A stretch of DNA of 64,000 bases from CAIXLI01 sp964587125. GTDB lineage: Bacteria; Pseudomonadota; Alphaproteobacteria; UBA9219. The notes under the pieces are model-generated. The model was not told the origin of the DNA. It did not search any database and saw only the letters and a program-made list of their open reading frames with translations. How positions within the stretch are numbered: position 1 is the stretch's first letter; every line of letters begins with the position of its first letter. The DNA is taken from contig CAZPKC010000011.1 in assembly GCA_964587125.1 (NCBI GenBank), positions 11,509 through 75,508 of the forward strand, read 5' to 3'. Of this stretch, positions 45,361-54,133 are shown piece after piece. A program made the position numbers and the translations under genes.

Positions 45361-46182
45361 TCATCGCCATGCCGCAGACAACATATGGCGGCGGGCCTGT
45401 AGCGTTCTGAGGCGCGGCCTCGCCAGCTTGTGCGGATGCATGCCCGTTGCCGCTTCCAATAATTCCGACAAATCTCTGGCGGTATAATCGACTTGGGGAA
45501 GCTTCCGAAGATTGACGTATTTTCCCCGCGTTATGAATACGGTCATCATGCCGGCTTTTTTCGCAAATTTCAGGCTTTCTTTGGAATCGTCGGCCATAAC
45601 CATCATCTTGGGACAATGCCCTTCCTTCTTGATGACATGCACAAAAGGCGCGGTGGATTCCGTTTTTCTCTGATATCCGACATCTTCGAGAGCGGTAATT
45701 GTTGTTTCGTCCGGGAAAAAAGAGCCCAAATTCAGATAATCCAAAACGCGTCCCGACCATTCCCTTCCGCCATGAGTCAGAATCCCATATGGCATTTTTA
45801 GTTTCTTGAATCTCGAAGGGAGCCTTTTGTCGATGTGTATAATGCTCGTATCGCAATGCGCGTGGTAGCGCGTGTGCAATTCCTCAAGATCGACGCCGTA
45901 GCGATCAACGAATATCTGGAGGCTGTAGCGGTGGGTGTTCCACGAATCCCACGCGATTTCCACGCCTCTTTTTTCCGACACAGGACAACCGCAATCAATC
46001 GCCGCTTGCGCGACGGCAATGGCGTAGGTGTCGAGTATCTCTTGCGTCAGCCGATAAAATACGCCGTCGAGATCGAGTGAAATATATTTGCGTCTCGAAA
46101 TCGCCTCGGCAAGAGCGTTTTTGACAAATGGCAAAATAAACTCCTTATAAAATTTCTTATCTTCTAAATACTCATCCCGCAT
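45361..46182 (-). CDS. HAD-superfamily hydrolase
   Basis: 273 residues, HAD phosphatase fold. Motif I DLDGVFYRL carries the nucleophile Asp37 and acid/base Asp39, motif II is LTHGG with Thr, motif IV is MVMADDSKESL with the Asp pair, and a Lys in VIKKEG could be motif III. The cap between motifs I and II is helical, as in pyrimidine nucleotidase-like members. The C-terminal 35 residues are Arg/His-rich and atypical. The substrate is unknown. GAGGAAGG abuts the ATG. Confidence 0.75.
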   Translation of the reverse strand: MRDEYLEDKKFYKEFILPFVKNALAEAISRRKYISLDLDGVFYRLTQEILDTYAIAVAQAAIDCGCPVSEKRGVEIAWDSWNTHRYSLQIFVDRYGVDLEELHTRYHAHCDTSIIHIDKRLPSRFKKLKMPYGILTHGGREWSGRVLDYLNLGSFFPDETTITALEDVGYQRKTESTAPFVHVIKKEGHCPKMMVMADDSKESLKFAKKAGMMTVFITRGKYVNLRKLPQVDYTARDLSELLEAATGMHPHKLARPRLRTLQARRHMLSAAWR

Positions 46183-46265
46183 CCTTCCTCTTGCGGGGAA
46201 GGATCATTAATTTCATTTTCGAACGCCTAACATAATGTCCTTTGCATTGAATCCCAAATACTTTC

Positions 46266-47006
46266 TTAGATCATCGCCATTCCGCCGTTAATATGCAGCG
46301 TTTGGCCCGTGATGTAGCGCGCTTCCTCGGATGCCAGAAAAGCGACGCCGTTAGCGACATCCTGCGGCGAGCCTATTGCGCCCATCGGGATTCCGGCCAG
46401 AATTTTAGCTCTTTGCTCGTCGTTCAAAGCGTCGGTCATCGCCGAAGCGATGAATCCGGGCGCGATGCAATTAACCGTGATGTTGCGCGAGGCTATTTCC
46501 TGCGCCATAGATTTGCTCATCGCGATCAGGCCCGCTTTCGAGGCGGCGTAGTTCGCCTGCCCCGCGTTGCCCGTCACGCCGACGACGGACGCGATGCTGA
46601 CGATGCGTCCCCACCGGCGCGACATCATGCCTTTGAGCGCGGCGCGCGAAAGGCGGAACGCAGCGGCAAGATTAACGTTAAGAACCAAATCCCAATCTTC
46701 GTCCTTCATGCGCATCGCCAGTCCGTCGCGAGCCAAGCCTGCGTTGTTAACCAGAATATCGACGACGCCGCCCAGTTGCGCTTCGGCTTCCTTAATCAAA
46801 ACTGCGGGAACGGCGGGATCGGACAGATTTCCTGCGGCGATAAACGCGCGGTCGCCCAGTTCCGTTTTCAGGGAAGCCAGCAATTCGGCTTTCATGTCCG
46901 ACAAGACGACTTTGGCTCCCTGCGCGTGAAGAGTCTTGGCAATTGCTTGTCCAAGGCCACCCGAAGCGCCTGTAACTAGAGCATTTTTTCCTGAGAGCGA
47001 GAACAT
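46266..47006 (-). CDS. fabG: 3-oxoacyl-ACP reductase
   Basis: 246 residues, short-chain dehydrogenase. It reduces 3-oxoacyl-ACP with NADPH in fatty acid elongation. TGASGGLGQAIA binds the cofactor, NNAG is present, the catalytic Ser-Tyr-Lys are in SIASVVG and NYAASKAG, and the C-terminal YITGQTLHINGGMAMI tail is FabG-typical. fabD, acpP and fabF, its usual partners, are not adjacent. Confidence 0.93.
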   Translation of the reverse strand: MFSLSGKNALVTGASGGLGQAIAKTLHAQGAKVVLSDMKAELLASLKTELGDRAFIAAGNLSDPAVPAVLIKEAEAQLGGVVDILVNNAGLARDGLAMRMKDEDWDLVLNVNLAAAFRLSRAALKGMMSRRWGRIVSIASVVGVTGNAGQANYAASKAGLIAMSKSMAQEIASRNITVNCIAPGFIASAMTDALNDEQRAKILAGIPMGAIGSPQDVANGVAFLASEEARYITGQTLHINGGMAMI

Positions 47007-47069
47007 GAAGGACCCCGTGTTGATGGAAAAGGAACGTTGGGTTCTTGCATAACTACAAAAAAAAGAAAA

Positions 47070-47098
47070 TGGGATCCCCGCTTTCGCGGGGATGACGA
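47070..47098. repeat. Short palindromic repeat (GGATCCCCGC...GCGGGGATGACG)
   Basis: GATCCCCGC and GCGGGGATGACG around TTTC, a family variant with C/G substituted arms, in the fabG-dxs gap. The rest of this 330 bp gap is AT-rich, with a TATAGT near 47185 and one possible small reading frame. Confidence 0.75.
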
Positions 47099-47198
47099 TG
47101 ATTTTATATAGGTATGGGTATAATTTTTAACTGTAATTTCATAGCGTTAGAATGAATTTTTATCCTTTTTTCCTGTGCCCGCCGTATAGTAAGCATTG

Positions 47199-47327
47199 TT
47201 GCATGAAAGTAACGCGTCGCTTGCATTTTCGCTTCCAGAAGGGGTAATCGTTCAGAATCATACCCTTGAAATGCTAGAAGTTAAAGTTGCGCCCGTAAAT
47301 CAGGATATCGGGGCAAGAATTGCTTAA
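47199..47327 (+). other. Possible 42-residue leader reading frame before dxs
   Basis: An open frame from TTG 47199 to TAA 47325-47327 ends 12 bp before the dxs start. Its tail reads MLEVKVAPVNQDIGARIA. It has no clear Shine-Dalgarno, so it may be chance or a degraded gene. Confidence 0.2.
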
Positions 47328-47339
47328 CCGGAGAAGTTG

Positions 47340-49391
47340 TTGAAAAAAACACCCAAAACTAAGTCTGCCGAGTGCGCGCCGCGACGCAAAGGCGCGATTG
47401 ACGACGTGTGCGAGATCGAAGCCGCAGAACCCGCGGACATCAAAGTCGCGCCCGGAAGGCCGGTTACGCCTCTTCTGGATAAAATACGGATTCCGGAAGA
47501 TTTACGGAAATTGCCGCCCGATGTGTTGCAGAAGGTTGCCGACGAGTTGCGCGCCGAAACGATCGACGCGGTTTCCGTCACCGGCGGCCATTTGGGCGCG
47601 GGCCTGGGCGTCGTCGAGCTGACGGTCGCGCTTCATTACGTCTTCAATACGCCCGAAGACATCGTCATTTGGGACGTCAGCCATCAGGCTTATCCGCACA
47701 AGATTTTGACCGGACGCCGCGATCGTATCCGCACGTTACGTCAGGGCGGAGGCCTTTCCGGTTTTTGCAGGCGCTCGGAAAGCGATTACGACGCCTTTGG
47801 CGCGGGGCATAGTTCCACGTCGATTTCGGCGGCTTTAGGATATGCGATCGGCCGCGATTTCAGGGGCAAGAAAAACAATGTCATCGCCGTGATCGGCGAC
47901 GGTTCCATCAGCGCGGGCATGGCTTACGAGGCGATGAACAACGCCGGAACCTCGAATTCGCGTTTGATCGTCATTTTAAACGACAACGACATGTCGATCT
48001 CTCCGCCCGTGGGCGCGATGAGCGCATATTTGTCGCGCATCGTTTCGTCGAAGGAATACCGCGGCCTGCGCTCCGTCGCCAAGGAATTCGCGAAACTGTT
48101 TCCCCGCCGCCTGACCGAAGCGGCGCGCAAGGCCGAGCATTACGCGCGCGGGATGGTCACGGGCGGCACGTTGTTCGAGGAATTCGGCTTCTATTACGTC
48201 GGCCCCATCGACGGGCATAATCTGGAGCATCTCGTCCCCGTCCTTGAAAACGTGCGCGACGATCCGCAAGGCGGCCCTGTCCTCATCCACATCGTAACGG
48301 AAAAGGGCAAAGGCTATTTGCCCGCCGAAAACGCCGCCGATAAGCTCCATGCCGTTCAGCCGCATTTTAATATCGTTAAGACCGAGGCTGAAAAGGCAGC
48401 AGAGAAGCCGAAGGTTTCCATTCCGTCCTATACCAAGGTCTTTGCGGAAGCGCTCGTCGACGAGGCCGGACGCGACGATAAAATTCTGGCGGTTACGGCG
48501 GCCATGGCGGCAGGAACCGGATTGGACCTTTTCGGAAAGAAATTTCCCGAACGCCTTTTCGACGTGGGCATCGCCGAGCAGCACGCCGTGACTTTCTCCG
48601 CCGGCCTCGCCTGCGAGGGATTCAAGCCATTCTGCGCCATTTATTCGAGCTTTATGCAGCGCGCCTACGACCAGCTCGTGCACGACGTGGTTCTGCAGAA
48701 GCTTCCCGTGCGATTCATCCTCGACCGCGCGGGCCTCGTCGGCGGAGACGGGCCGACGCACGCGGGAATGTTCGATCTCGCTTATCTTTGTTGCTTGCCG
48801 AATATGATCGTCATGGCGCCGTCGGACGAGGCCGAATTGACGGACATGGTCGCGACGGCGGTTTTGGTGGATGATTTACCCACCGCCGTGCGTTTTCCGC
48901 GCGGCGAGGGCATAGGCGTCAAGCGTCCCCTGCGCGGACAAATTCTGGCTATCGGCAAAGGCCGCATTATCGAGGAAGGAAACAAGATCGCGCTTGTCAA
49001 TCTGGGCACGCGCCTTGCCGAATGCCGCAAGGCTGCCGCAGTTCTGGATGCGCGCGGCATCAGCACAACCGTCGCCGACATGCGTTTCGCGAAGCCCATC
49101 GATTTCGACATGATTTCGCGCCTCGCTTCCGAGCATGAGGCGATGATCGTCATCGAGGAAGGCTCTGCGGGCGGCTTTGGCGCGCATGTTCTGCATCATC
49201 TGGCGAACGTTGGCGCTCTGGATAAGGGCTTGAAAATCCGCCTGATGAATTTGCCAGATATGTTTCAGGATCAGGACTCCCCCGTCAAACAGTACGAACA
49301 GGCGGGGCTGAATGCGCATCATATCGTGGCCAAGGCTCTCGAAGCGTTGGGCGCGGACGAAGAGCAAATCGCGGCGGCGGCAATCGCATGA
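47340..49391 (+). CDS. dxs: 1-deoxy-D-xylulose-5-phosphate synthase
   Basis: 683 residues, about 45 more than usual. It condenses pyruvate and glyceraldehyde-3-phosphate with ThDP, the first step of the MEP isoprenoid pathway. GDGSISAGMAYEAMNNAG is the ThDP motif, HVVxQ-like DVSHQAYPHKI and GAGHSSTSISAALG follow. The catalytic Glu is in DVGIAEQHAVTFSAG. The normal start corresponds to TPLLDKIRIPEDL, residue 43 here. The only start with a Shine-Dalgarno (GGAG, 6 nt) is TTG 47340, giving a basic N-terminal extension. hpnM/mlaC follows. Confidence 0.95.
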   Translation: MKKTPKTKSAECAPRRKGAIDDVCEIEAAEPADIKVAPGRPVTPLLDKIRIPEDLRKLPPDVLQKVADELRAETIDAVSVTGGHLGAGLGVVELTVALHYVFNTPEDIVIWDVSHQAYPHKILTGRRDRIRTLRQGGGLSGFCRRSESDYDAFGAGHSSTSISAALGYAIGRDFRGKKNNVIAVIGDGSISAGMAYEAMNNAGTSNSRLIVILNDNDMSISPPVGAMSAYLSRIVSSKEYRGLRSVAKEFAKLFPRRLTEAARKAEHYARGMVTGGTLFEEFGFYYVGPIDGHNLEHLVPVLENVRDDPQGGPVLIHIVTEKGKGYLPAENAADKLHAVQPHFNIVKTEAEKAAEKPKVSIPSYTKVFAEALVDEAGRDDKILAVTAAMAAGTGLDLFGKKFPERLFDVGIAEQHAVTFSAGLACEGFKPFCAIYSSFMQRAYDQLVHDVVLQKLPVRFILDRAGLVGGDGPTHAGMFDLAYLCCLPNMIVMAPSDEAELTDMVATAVLVDDLPTAVRFPRGEGIGVKRPLRGQILAIGKGRIIEEGNKIALVNLGTRLAECRKAAAVLDARGISTTVADMRFAKPIDFDMISRLASEHEAMIVIEEGSAGGFGAHVLHHLANVGALDKGLKIRLMNLPDMFQDQDSPVKQYEQAGLNAHHIVAKALEALGADEEQIAAAAIA

Positions 49392-49405
49392 AAGGAACGG
49401 TAAAC

Positions 49406-50014
49406 ATGACTTTCATCCGCCGTTTTTTGGCTGTGATCGCCGTTTTGGGATTGTTTATTCCCCTTCCCGCAAGCGCCGACACGCCCGCGCAAGCTGTGAT
49501 CCGAGGATTTTACGCGCAACTGGTCTCGACGATGAAACAGGGCGCGCAACTTGGATTTAGCGGACGCTATAAGAAGCTTGCCCCCCTTATTCAGGCGTCG
49601 TTCGACCTGCCTTTAATGACGCGCATGGCCGTCGGCTCCGGCTGGACGGACGCGTCTTTAACCGAACAGAACGATCTCGTCGCCGCATTTTCCGATTTCA
49701 GCATCTCCACCTACGCCAACCAGTTTGCCTCCTACGACGGCGAAGAATTCATCGTCATTGGCGAAAAAACCTCCGCGAACGGCGTCATCGTCGAAACAAC
49801 GCTCAAGCCGAAAACGGGCGACGCCGTCACGCTCAATTACCTGATGCGCGCGGACGGCAAGGGCCCATACCGCATCGTTGACGTGTACATGAACGGCACG
49901 ATCAGCCAATTGGCGACGCGGCGCGGCGAATTTTCGTCCATAGCCAGACGCGAGGGCATCCCCGCTTTGGTTAATTCGCTCCAAGAAAAAGCGAAGCAGA
50001 TGGGCGCGTCGTAA
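49406..50014 (+). CDS. MlaC/HpnM-family periplasmic lipid-binding protein
   Basis: 202 residues with a signal peptide (RRFLAVIAVLGLFIPLPASA-DT). The mature part is a Tol_Tol_Ttg2/MlaC domain: FYAQLVSTMKQGAQLGFSGRY, PLIQASFDLPLMTRMAVG, TLNYLMRADGKGPYRIVDV and a C-terminal helical tail. MlaC shuttles phospholipids between membranes. HpnM is the related protein of hopanoid clusters, which fits the dxs neighbour. I use ATG 49406 with AAGGA 9 nt upstream. An ATG at 49388 overlaps the dxs stop but has no ribosome site. Confidence 0.82.
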   Translation: MTFIRRFLAVIAVLGLFIPLPASADTPAQAVIRGFYAQLVSTMKQGAQLGFSGRYKKLAPLIQASFDLPLMTRMAVGSGWTDASLTEQNDLVAAFSDFSISTYANQFASYDGEEFIVIGEKTSANGVIVETTLKPKTGDAVTLNYLMRADGKGPYRIVDVYMNGTISQLATRRGEFSSIARREGIPALVNSLQEKAKQMGAS

Positions 50015-50076
50015 ATCAGATGACAGACGGCGGGTTTTTCTGATATCCGTCTGACATCCGTCATTCGGCTCGCACC

Positions 50077-52638
50077 ATGCTTCGCAACTTCATTCCTATC
50101 ACCGCGCTCGTTCTTCTCGCCAATTTCGCCGTGTGGGCTTTGGTCAATCAAAGCGTTTCCGAGCGCGCGTGGGGCGGCGTCATCAACGGCATGTCTTATA
50201 GCGGCTATCAGGCCGGAGACGCCGACAGTCGCTTGACGGACGAGGACATTGACCGCGATATGGCGACGCTCGCGGGGCAAACGGCCGCGATCCGCACCTA
50301 CAGCGTCAACGACGGGCTCGACCGCATCGTGCCGATTGCGGGACGGCACGGCATCGACGTCAATCTCGGCGTTTGGCTTTCGGGCGACGACGCCAAGAAC
50401 AAGGAAGAACTGGCGCGGGCGCTTGACGTCGCGCGGGCCAATCCGAACGTCAAGAAACTGATCGTCGGCAACGAAACGTTGCTGCGCGAGGATATCAAGA
50501 TCGATCAGCTGATCGGCTTCATCGAGGCGGCCAAAAGGCAAATTGGCATTCCCGTCACGACGGCGGAGCCTTGGCATATCTGGCTGAAATATCCGCAACT
50601 GGCGGACAGCGTCGATTTCATCACCGTCCATATCCTCCCCTACTGGGAAGGCGTGCCCGAAGAAGGCGCGTTGGGTTACCTGATGTACCGCTATCGCCAG
50701 TTGGCGACGGCGTTCCCGGGCAAGCATATCTATATCGGGGAAGTCGGATGGCCCTCCGAAGGACAATGGGTCAAGGGCGCGGAGCCTTCCCTCGTCAACG
50801 AGGCGAAGTTTATCCGCGACTTTCTGAACATCGCCAGCGCCGAACGCCTGGACTACTCTATCGTCGAATCCTTCGATGAACCGTGGAAGCGCGGCATCGA
50901 AGGCACCGTCGGCGCGCATTGGGGATTGTGGGACATCCATCGCGCGCCGAAATTTTCCATGAGCGGTTCGATAGCCGAATCTTCGCGCTGGCTTTGGGGC
51001 TGTCTTTTTGCTTCCTTGCTCACGCTGTTTCCGATCCAATGGTTCCTGCGGCGCAAGCATTACCTGAATTTCAAGGGGCAATTATTTTACGCCGCCCTTA
51101 TCCAGATCGTTGCGAGCGTGTTCGTGTGGGCAATCATGGCCGCGTTGGCCGAGCGCATTCTGAACAGCAATCTCGTGGCGTGGGCCGTGCTTTTGGGCGC
51201 GCAAATCATTTTGCTGGCGTTGCTTCTGGTTGACGGCCTCGAACTGGCCGAAGTTCTGTGGACGCGGGAACACCGCCGCCATTTTGACCCATATAAAGAC
51301 TGGGTCCCTCCGCCGGACGCGCCGAAAGTTTCCATCCACGTGGCTTGTTTTAACGAACCTCCCCAAATGGTGAGGGAGACGCTCGACGCATTGGCAAAGC
51401 TCGACTATCCGAATTTTGAAGTGCTGGTCGTCGACAACAACACGGAAGACGAAGCGGTATGGAAGCCGATCGAAGCCGCTTGCGCCGAACTGGGGGAACG
51501 TTTTCATTTTTTCCACTTGCCGAAATGGCCCGGATACAAAGCGGGCGCGTTGAACTTCGCTTTGACGAAAACGGCAAGCGACGCCGCGATTGTCGGCGTG
51601 ATCGATAGCGATTACACCGTCAGCCCCGATTGGCTGCGCGCGACCATTCCTTATTTTTCCAAACCGGAAATCGCTTTCGTTCAAGCGCCGCAAGATTACC
51701 GCGACGAAAACGAAAATGCGTTCAAGCGCATGTGTTATTGGGAATACGCGGGCTTCTTCCATATCGGCATGGTTCAGCGCAACGAGCGCAACGCGATTAT
51801 TCAACACGGCACGATGACATTGATCCGCAAAACGGCGCTGCAAAACGCCGGAGGATGGGCCGAATGGTGCATTTGCGAGGATGCGGAGCTTGGGCTTCGT
51901 TTGTTCGAAAACGGCTACGAGGCCGTTTATATGAATGCGTCGCTCGGCAAGGGATTGATGCCTGACACGTTTAGCGTCTACAAAGCCCAGCGATTCCGCT
52001 GGGCGTACGGCGCGGCTCAAATCCTGAAGCGGCATTGGCGCTCGCTGGCCGAAGGCGACCGGCTGACGCGAGGGCAGAAATATCATTTCATTTCGGGCTG
52101 GTTGCCGTGGTTCGCGGACGCCGCGCATATTCTTTTCGCCGTGGCCGCTATTATTTGGTCCGTTCTTTTGCTGTTTAAGCTTGTGGAATTTCCTCCGGCG
52201 GTTTTTCTGGTTCCGACGCTCAGCGTTTTTGTCTTTAAAATCGCCGCCGCTTTCATTCTGTATCACGCGAGAGTCAAATGCGGTTGGCGCGACCGGCTGG
52301 GCGCGGCGGTTGCGGGCATGGGCCTGTCGCACGCCGTAGCGCGGGCCATGTGGCAAGGCATGTTCACGTCGGACAAGCCGTTTTTCCGCACGCCGAAGTG
52401 CGCCGGAAAAGGTCCGGCTTTGCAAGTTCTACTGATGGCGCGCGAAGAACTTGCGTTATTGATTCTGCTGATTGCCTGCGCCGTTTCCGTTCTGTGGAAA
52501 TTCGATACGGAAAACCGCAACGCCGATTTGTGGGCGGGAATGATGCTGGTGCAAACCCTGCCCTATTGGGCCGCCGTGACTCTGGCTTGCGTCAACGCAT
52601 GGCCGAAGAAAAGAGAAGTTACACCAACCGGCGCTTGA
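50077..52638 (+). CDS. GH17-GT2 fusion, NdvB/NdvC-like beta-glucan synthase
   Basis: 853 residues. A single N-terminal span leads to a GH17-like domain (residues 35-310), with glutamates in LIVGNETLL (Glu133) and IGEVGWPSEG (Glu222). Membrane spans follow, then a GT2 domain with DNNTED (Asp453), DSDY (510-513), EDAE (601-604) and QRFRW (638-642), then C-terminal spans. Such proteins synthesise and remodel beta-1,3/1,6 glucan, including periplasmic or exopolysaccharide glucans. It follows the lipid-binding gene after a CAGACGG...CCGTCTG hairpin. Confidence 0.85.
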   Translation: MLRNFIPITALVLLANFAVWALVNQSVSERAWGGVINGMSYSGYQAGDADSRLTDEDIDRDMATLAGQTAAIRTYSVNDGLDRIVPIAGRHGIDVNLGVWLSGDDAKNKEELARALDVARANPNVKKLIVGNETLLREDIKIDQLIGFIEAAKRQIGIPVTTAEPWHIWLKYPQLADSVDFITVHILPYWEGVPEEGALGYLMYRYRQLATAFPGKHIYIGEVGWPSEGQWVKGAEPSLVNEAKFIRDFLNIASAERLDYSIVESFDEPWKRGIEGTVGAHWGLWDIHRAPKFSMSGSIAESSRWLWGCLFASLLTLFPIQWFLRRKHYLNFKGQLFYAALIQIVASVFVWAIMAALAERILNSNLVAWAVLLGAQIILLALLLVDGLELAEVLWTREHRRHFDPYKDWVPPPDAPKVSIHVACFNEPPQMVRETLDALAKLDYPNFEVLVVDNNTEDEAVWKPIEAACAELGERFHFFHLPKWPGYKAGALNFALTKTASDAAIVGVIDSDYTVSPDWLRATIPYFSKPEIAFVQAPQDYRDENENAFKRMCYWEYAGFFHIGMVQRNERNAIIQHGTMTLIRKTALQNAGGWAEWCICEDAELGLRLFENGYEAVYMNASLGKGLMPDTFSVYKAQRFRWAYGAAQILKRHWRSLAEGDRLTRGQKYHFISGWLPWFADAAHILFAVAAIIWSVLLLFKLVEFPPAVFLVPTLSVFVFKIAAAFILYHARVKCGWRDRLGAAVAGMGLSHAVARAMWQGMFTSDKPFFRTPKCAGKGPALQVLLMAREELALLILLIACAVSVLWKFDTENRNADLWAGMMLVQTLPYWAAVTLACVNAWPKKREVTPTGA

Positions 52639-52768
52639 AGTGACTCGCGGAAGTCACGAGCGGTTGCGTGGAGCGCGACATAAAAAAGCAAACGCTTCAA
52701 CAAGACATAAGCGGAGCGCAGAACGAGTGAAGTCAGACGGCAAGTCGGATTTCATGGGCCCGCTGGTA

Positions 52769-53464
52769 TTAGTGATGTAAATTAAATTCCCAGCCGACTT
52801 CGGCTGTCGCTCCGTTGCCGCAGAAAGTTTGCGCTTGCGCCAAAGTGATGGGGGCATATGTCGCTCCGGAAGGAATGCCGCAGATTCCGTTGCTGCAAGT
52901 GATAGCTTGCCATCCTACGGCGTTATCGCAGGTCGGATTTGCCTGAGCGGGACATATTTGCGCGATCCCCAGGGACGAATCCTGATAATTAATTCCGGAA
53001 AAAAGAAGCTGGACGCACGCCGCAGGAGTCAGATTCGTCAACACAATCCGAAATCGGGTCGCCGTCGTCCCGACGCACGTTCCGGCCGTTGCGGAGCCTC
53101 TCACCTCGAACGAATTTGCCCCCGCCCCTCCCTCGATAAAGGCGGAATCGATATTGCAGGAGGCGCCGGAACATCTCCTCATATCGGTCGGAAACAATCC
53201 ATTGGCGTCGATAATCGTCGTCGTTATCTCGTTATTATTGCACGCCGCCGGTATTCCCTGCTGATTCATATAATATTCGCGGATGTTTTGCGAAATCTGC
53301 AACACCTGCTGAATCGTTTTGGAAACGTGGTTGTTAGACGAGACATTTCCGATGGCAACCCAGATCGCCGCGAAGACAAGTCCCATCGCGCCCAAGAAAA
53401 TCGCAAGTTCGGTTAACGTAAACCCGCGCGTTTCCATGCGGTTTAAAGTTTGTCTTTTGCGCAT
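52769..53464 (-). CDS. Type IV prepilin-like protein A
   Basis: 231 residues with a class III (prepilin) leader: cleavage predicted at TRG-FTLTELAIFLGAMGLVFAA, with Glu5 of the mature protein kept. The rest is a secreted beta-rich pilin domain with ten or so Cys, several in CSGASC and CSNGICG. GGAG is about 9 nt from the ATG. It pairs with a second prepilin 18 bp upstream. Major versus minor pilin cannot be told. No prepilin peptidase or pilus ATPase is in this window. Confidence 0.78.
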   Translation of the reverse strand: MRKRQTLNRMETRGFTLTELAIFLGAMGLVFAAIWVAIGNVSSNNHVSKTIQQVLQISQNIREYYMNQQGIPAACNNNEITTTIIDANGLFPTDMRRCSGASCNIDSAFIEGGAGANSFEVRGSATAGTCVGTTATRFRIVLTNLTPAACVQLLFSGINYQDSSLGIAQICPAQANPTCDNAVGWQAITCSNGICGIPSGATYAPITLAQAQTFCGNGATAEVGWEFNLHH

Positions 53465-53481
53465 ACAGAAACGCTCCTTTT

Positions 53482-54093
53482 TTAACCGCCCAATTTATAA
53501 TACCAGTCGAGAGTGATGGTATTCCCGGCGGTTGGCGTGCAGAAAGACTTTGCGGCAGCCGGCGAAATGGCTCCGTTCGTCGTCGTTGTGGAAACGGTGG
53601 AAAACGTGTGAGTGCCCGCCGTGTCGTTTAAAACCATGATTTGCAAAAGATTCATTCCGGACGCAAACGCCGATGTGCGGGGGATCATCGCTAGGCAAGC
53701 CTGCGTCGTCAGGCCCGTGTAGCGGATGGCGAAAGTGACGGGGGCCGAACCGCACACATAAACCAGCGCCGTCGATGTCGCGGACCCGCTGTTCCACACG
53801 TTATTCGAAACGGCGCCCGTGACCATTTCAGAAGGAAAAATACCCGTGGTTGCGGGAAGGGGGGTAAGAGAACCGGGAAGAGCGGCAGGACATGCGGCAG
53901 GAGACGGAAATTGCCACTCGTTATAATAATTACGCACGTTGTTGACGATGACTCCAAGTTCGTCAACGGCTTGATTGACGTTGAGCTGAGTCCGGGACGG
54001 AGAAAGCAGAGCAAACAATCCCCCAACGATAATCCCTATAACGCCCAGAACAATTGCGCTCTCCGCAAGAGAAACTCCCCGGCGATGCGGCAT
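53482..54093 (-). CDS. Type IV prepilin-like protein B
   Basis: 203 residues. A short leader MPHRRG is cut before VSLAESAIVLGVIGIIVGGL, again with Glu5, followed by a Thr/Ser/Ala-rich secreted domain with five Cys ending in WYYKLGG. The ATG at 54093 has GGGGAGG 7 nt upstream. The ATG at 54099 is too close to that site. It probably heads an operon with prepilin A. The mature domain resembles PilS-like type IVb pilins in layout. Confidence 0.75.
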   Translation of the reverse strand: MPHRRGVSLAESAIVLGVIGIIVGGLFALLSPSRTQLNVNQAVDELGVIVNNVRNYYNEWQFPSPAACPAALPGSLTPLPATTGIFPSEMVTGAVSNNVWNSGSATSTALVYVCGSAPVTFAIRYTGLTTQACLAMIPRTSAFASGMNLLQIMVLNDTAGTHTFSTVSTTTTNGAISPAAAKSFCTPTAGNTITLDWYYKLGG

Positions 54094-54133
54094 GATCATT
54101 CCTCCCCTTCGCCACAAGCCTGCCTGAAATAGG

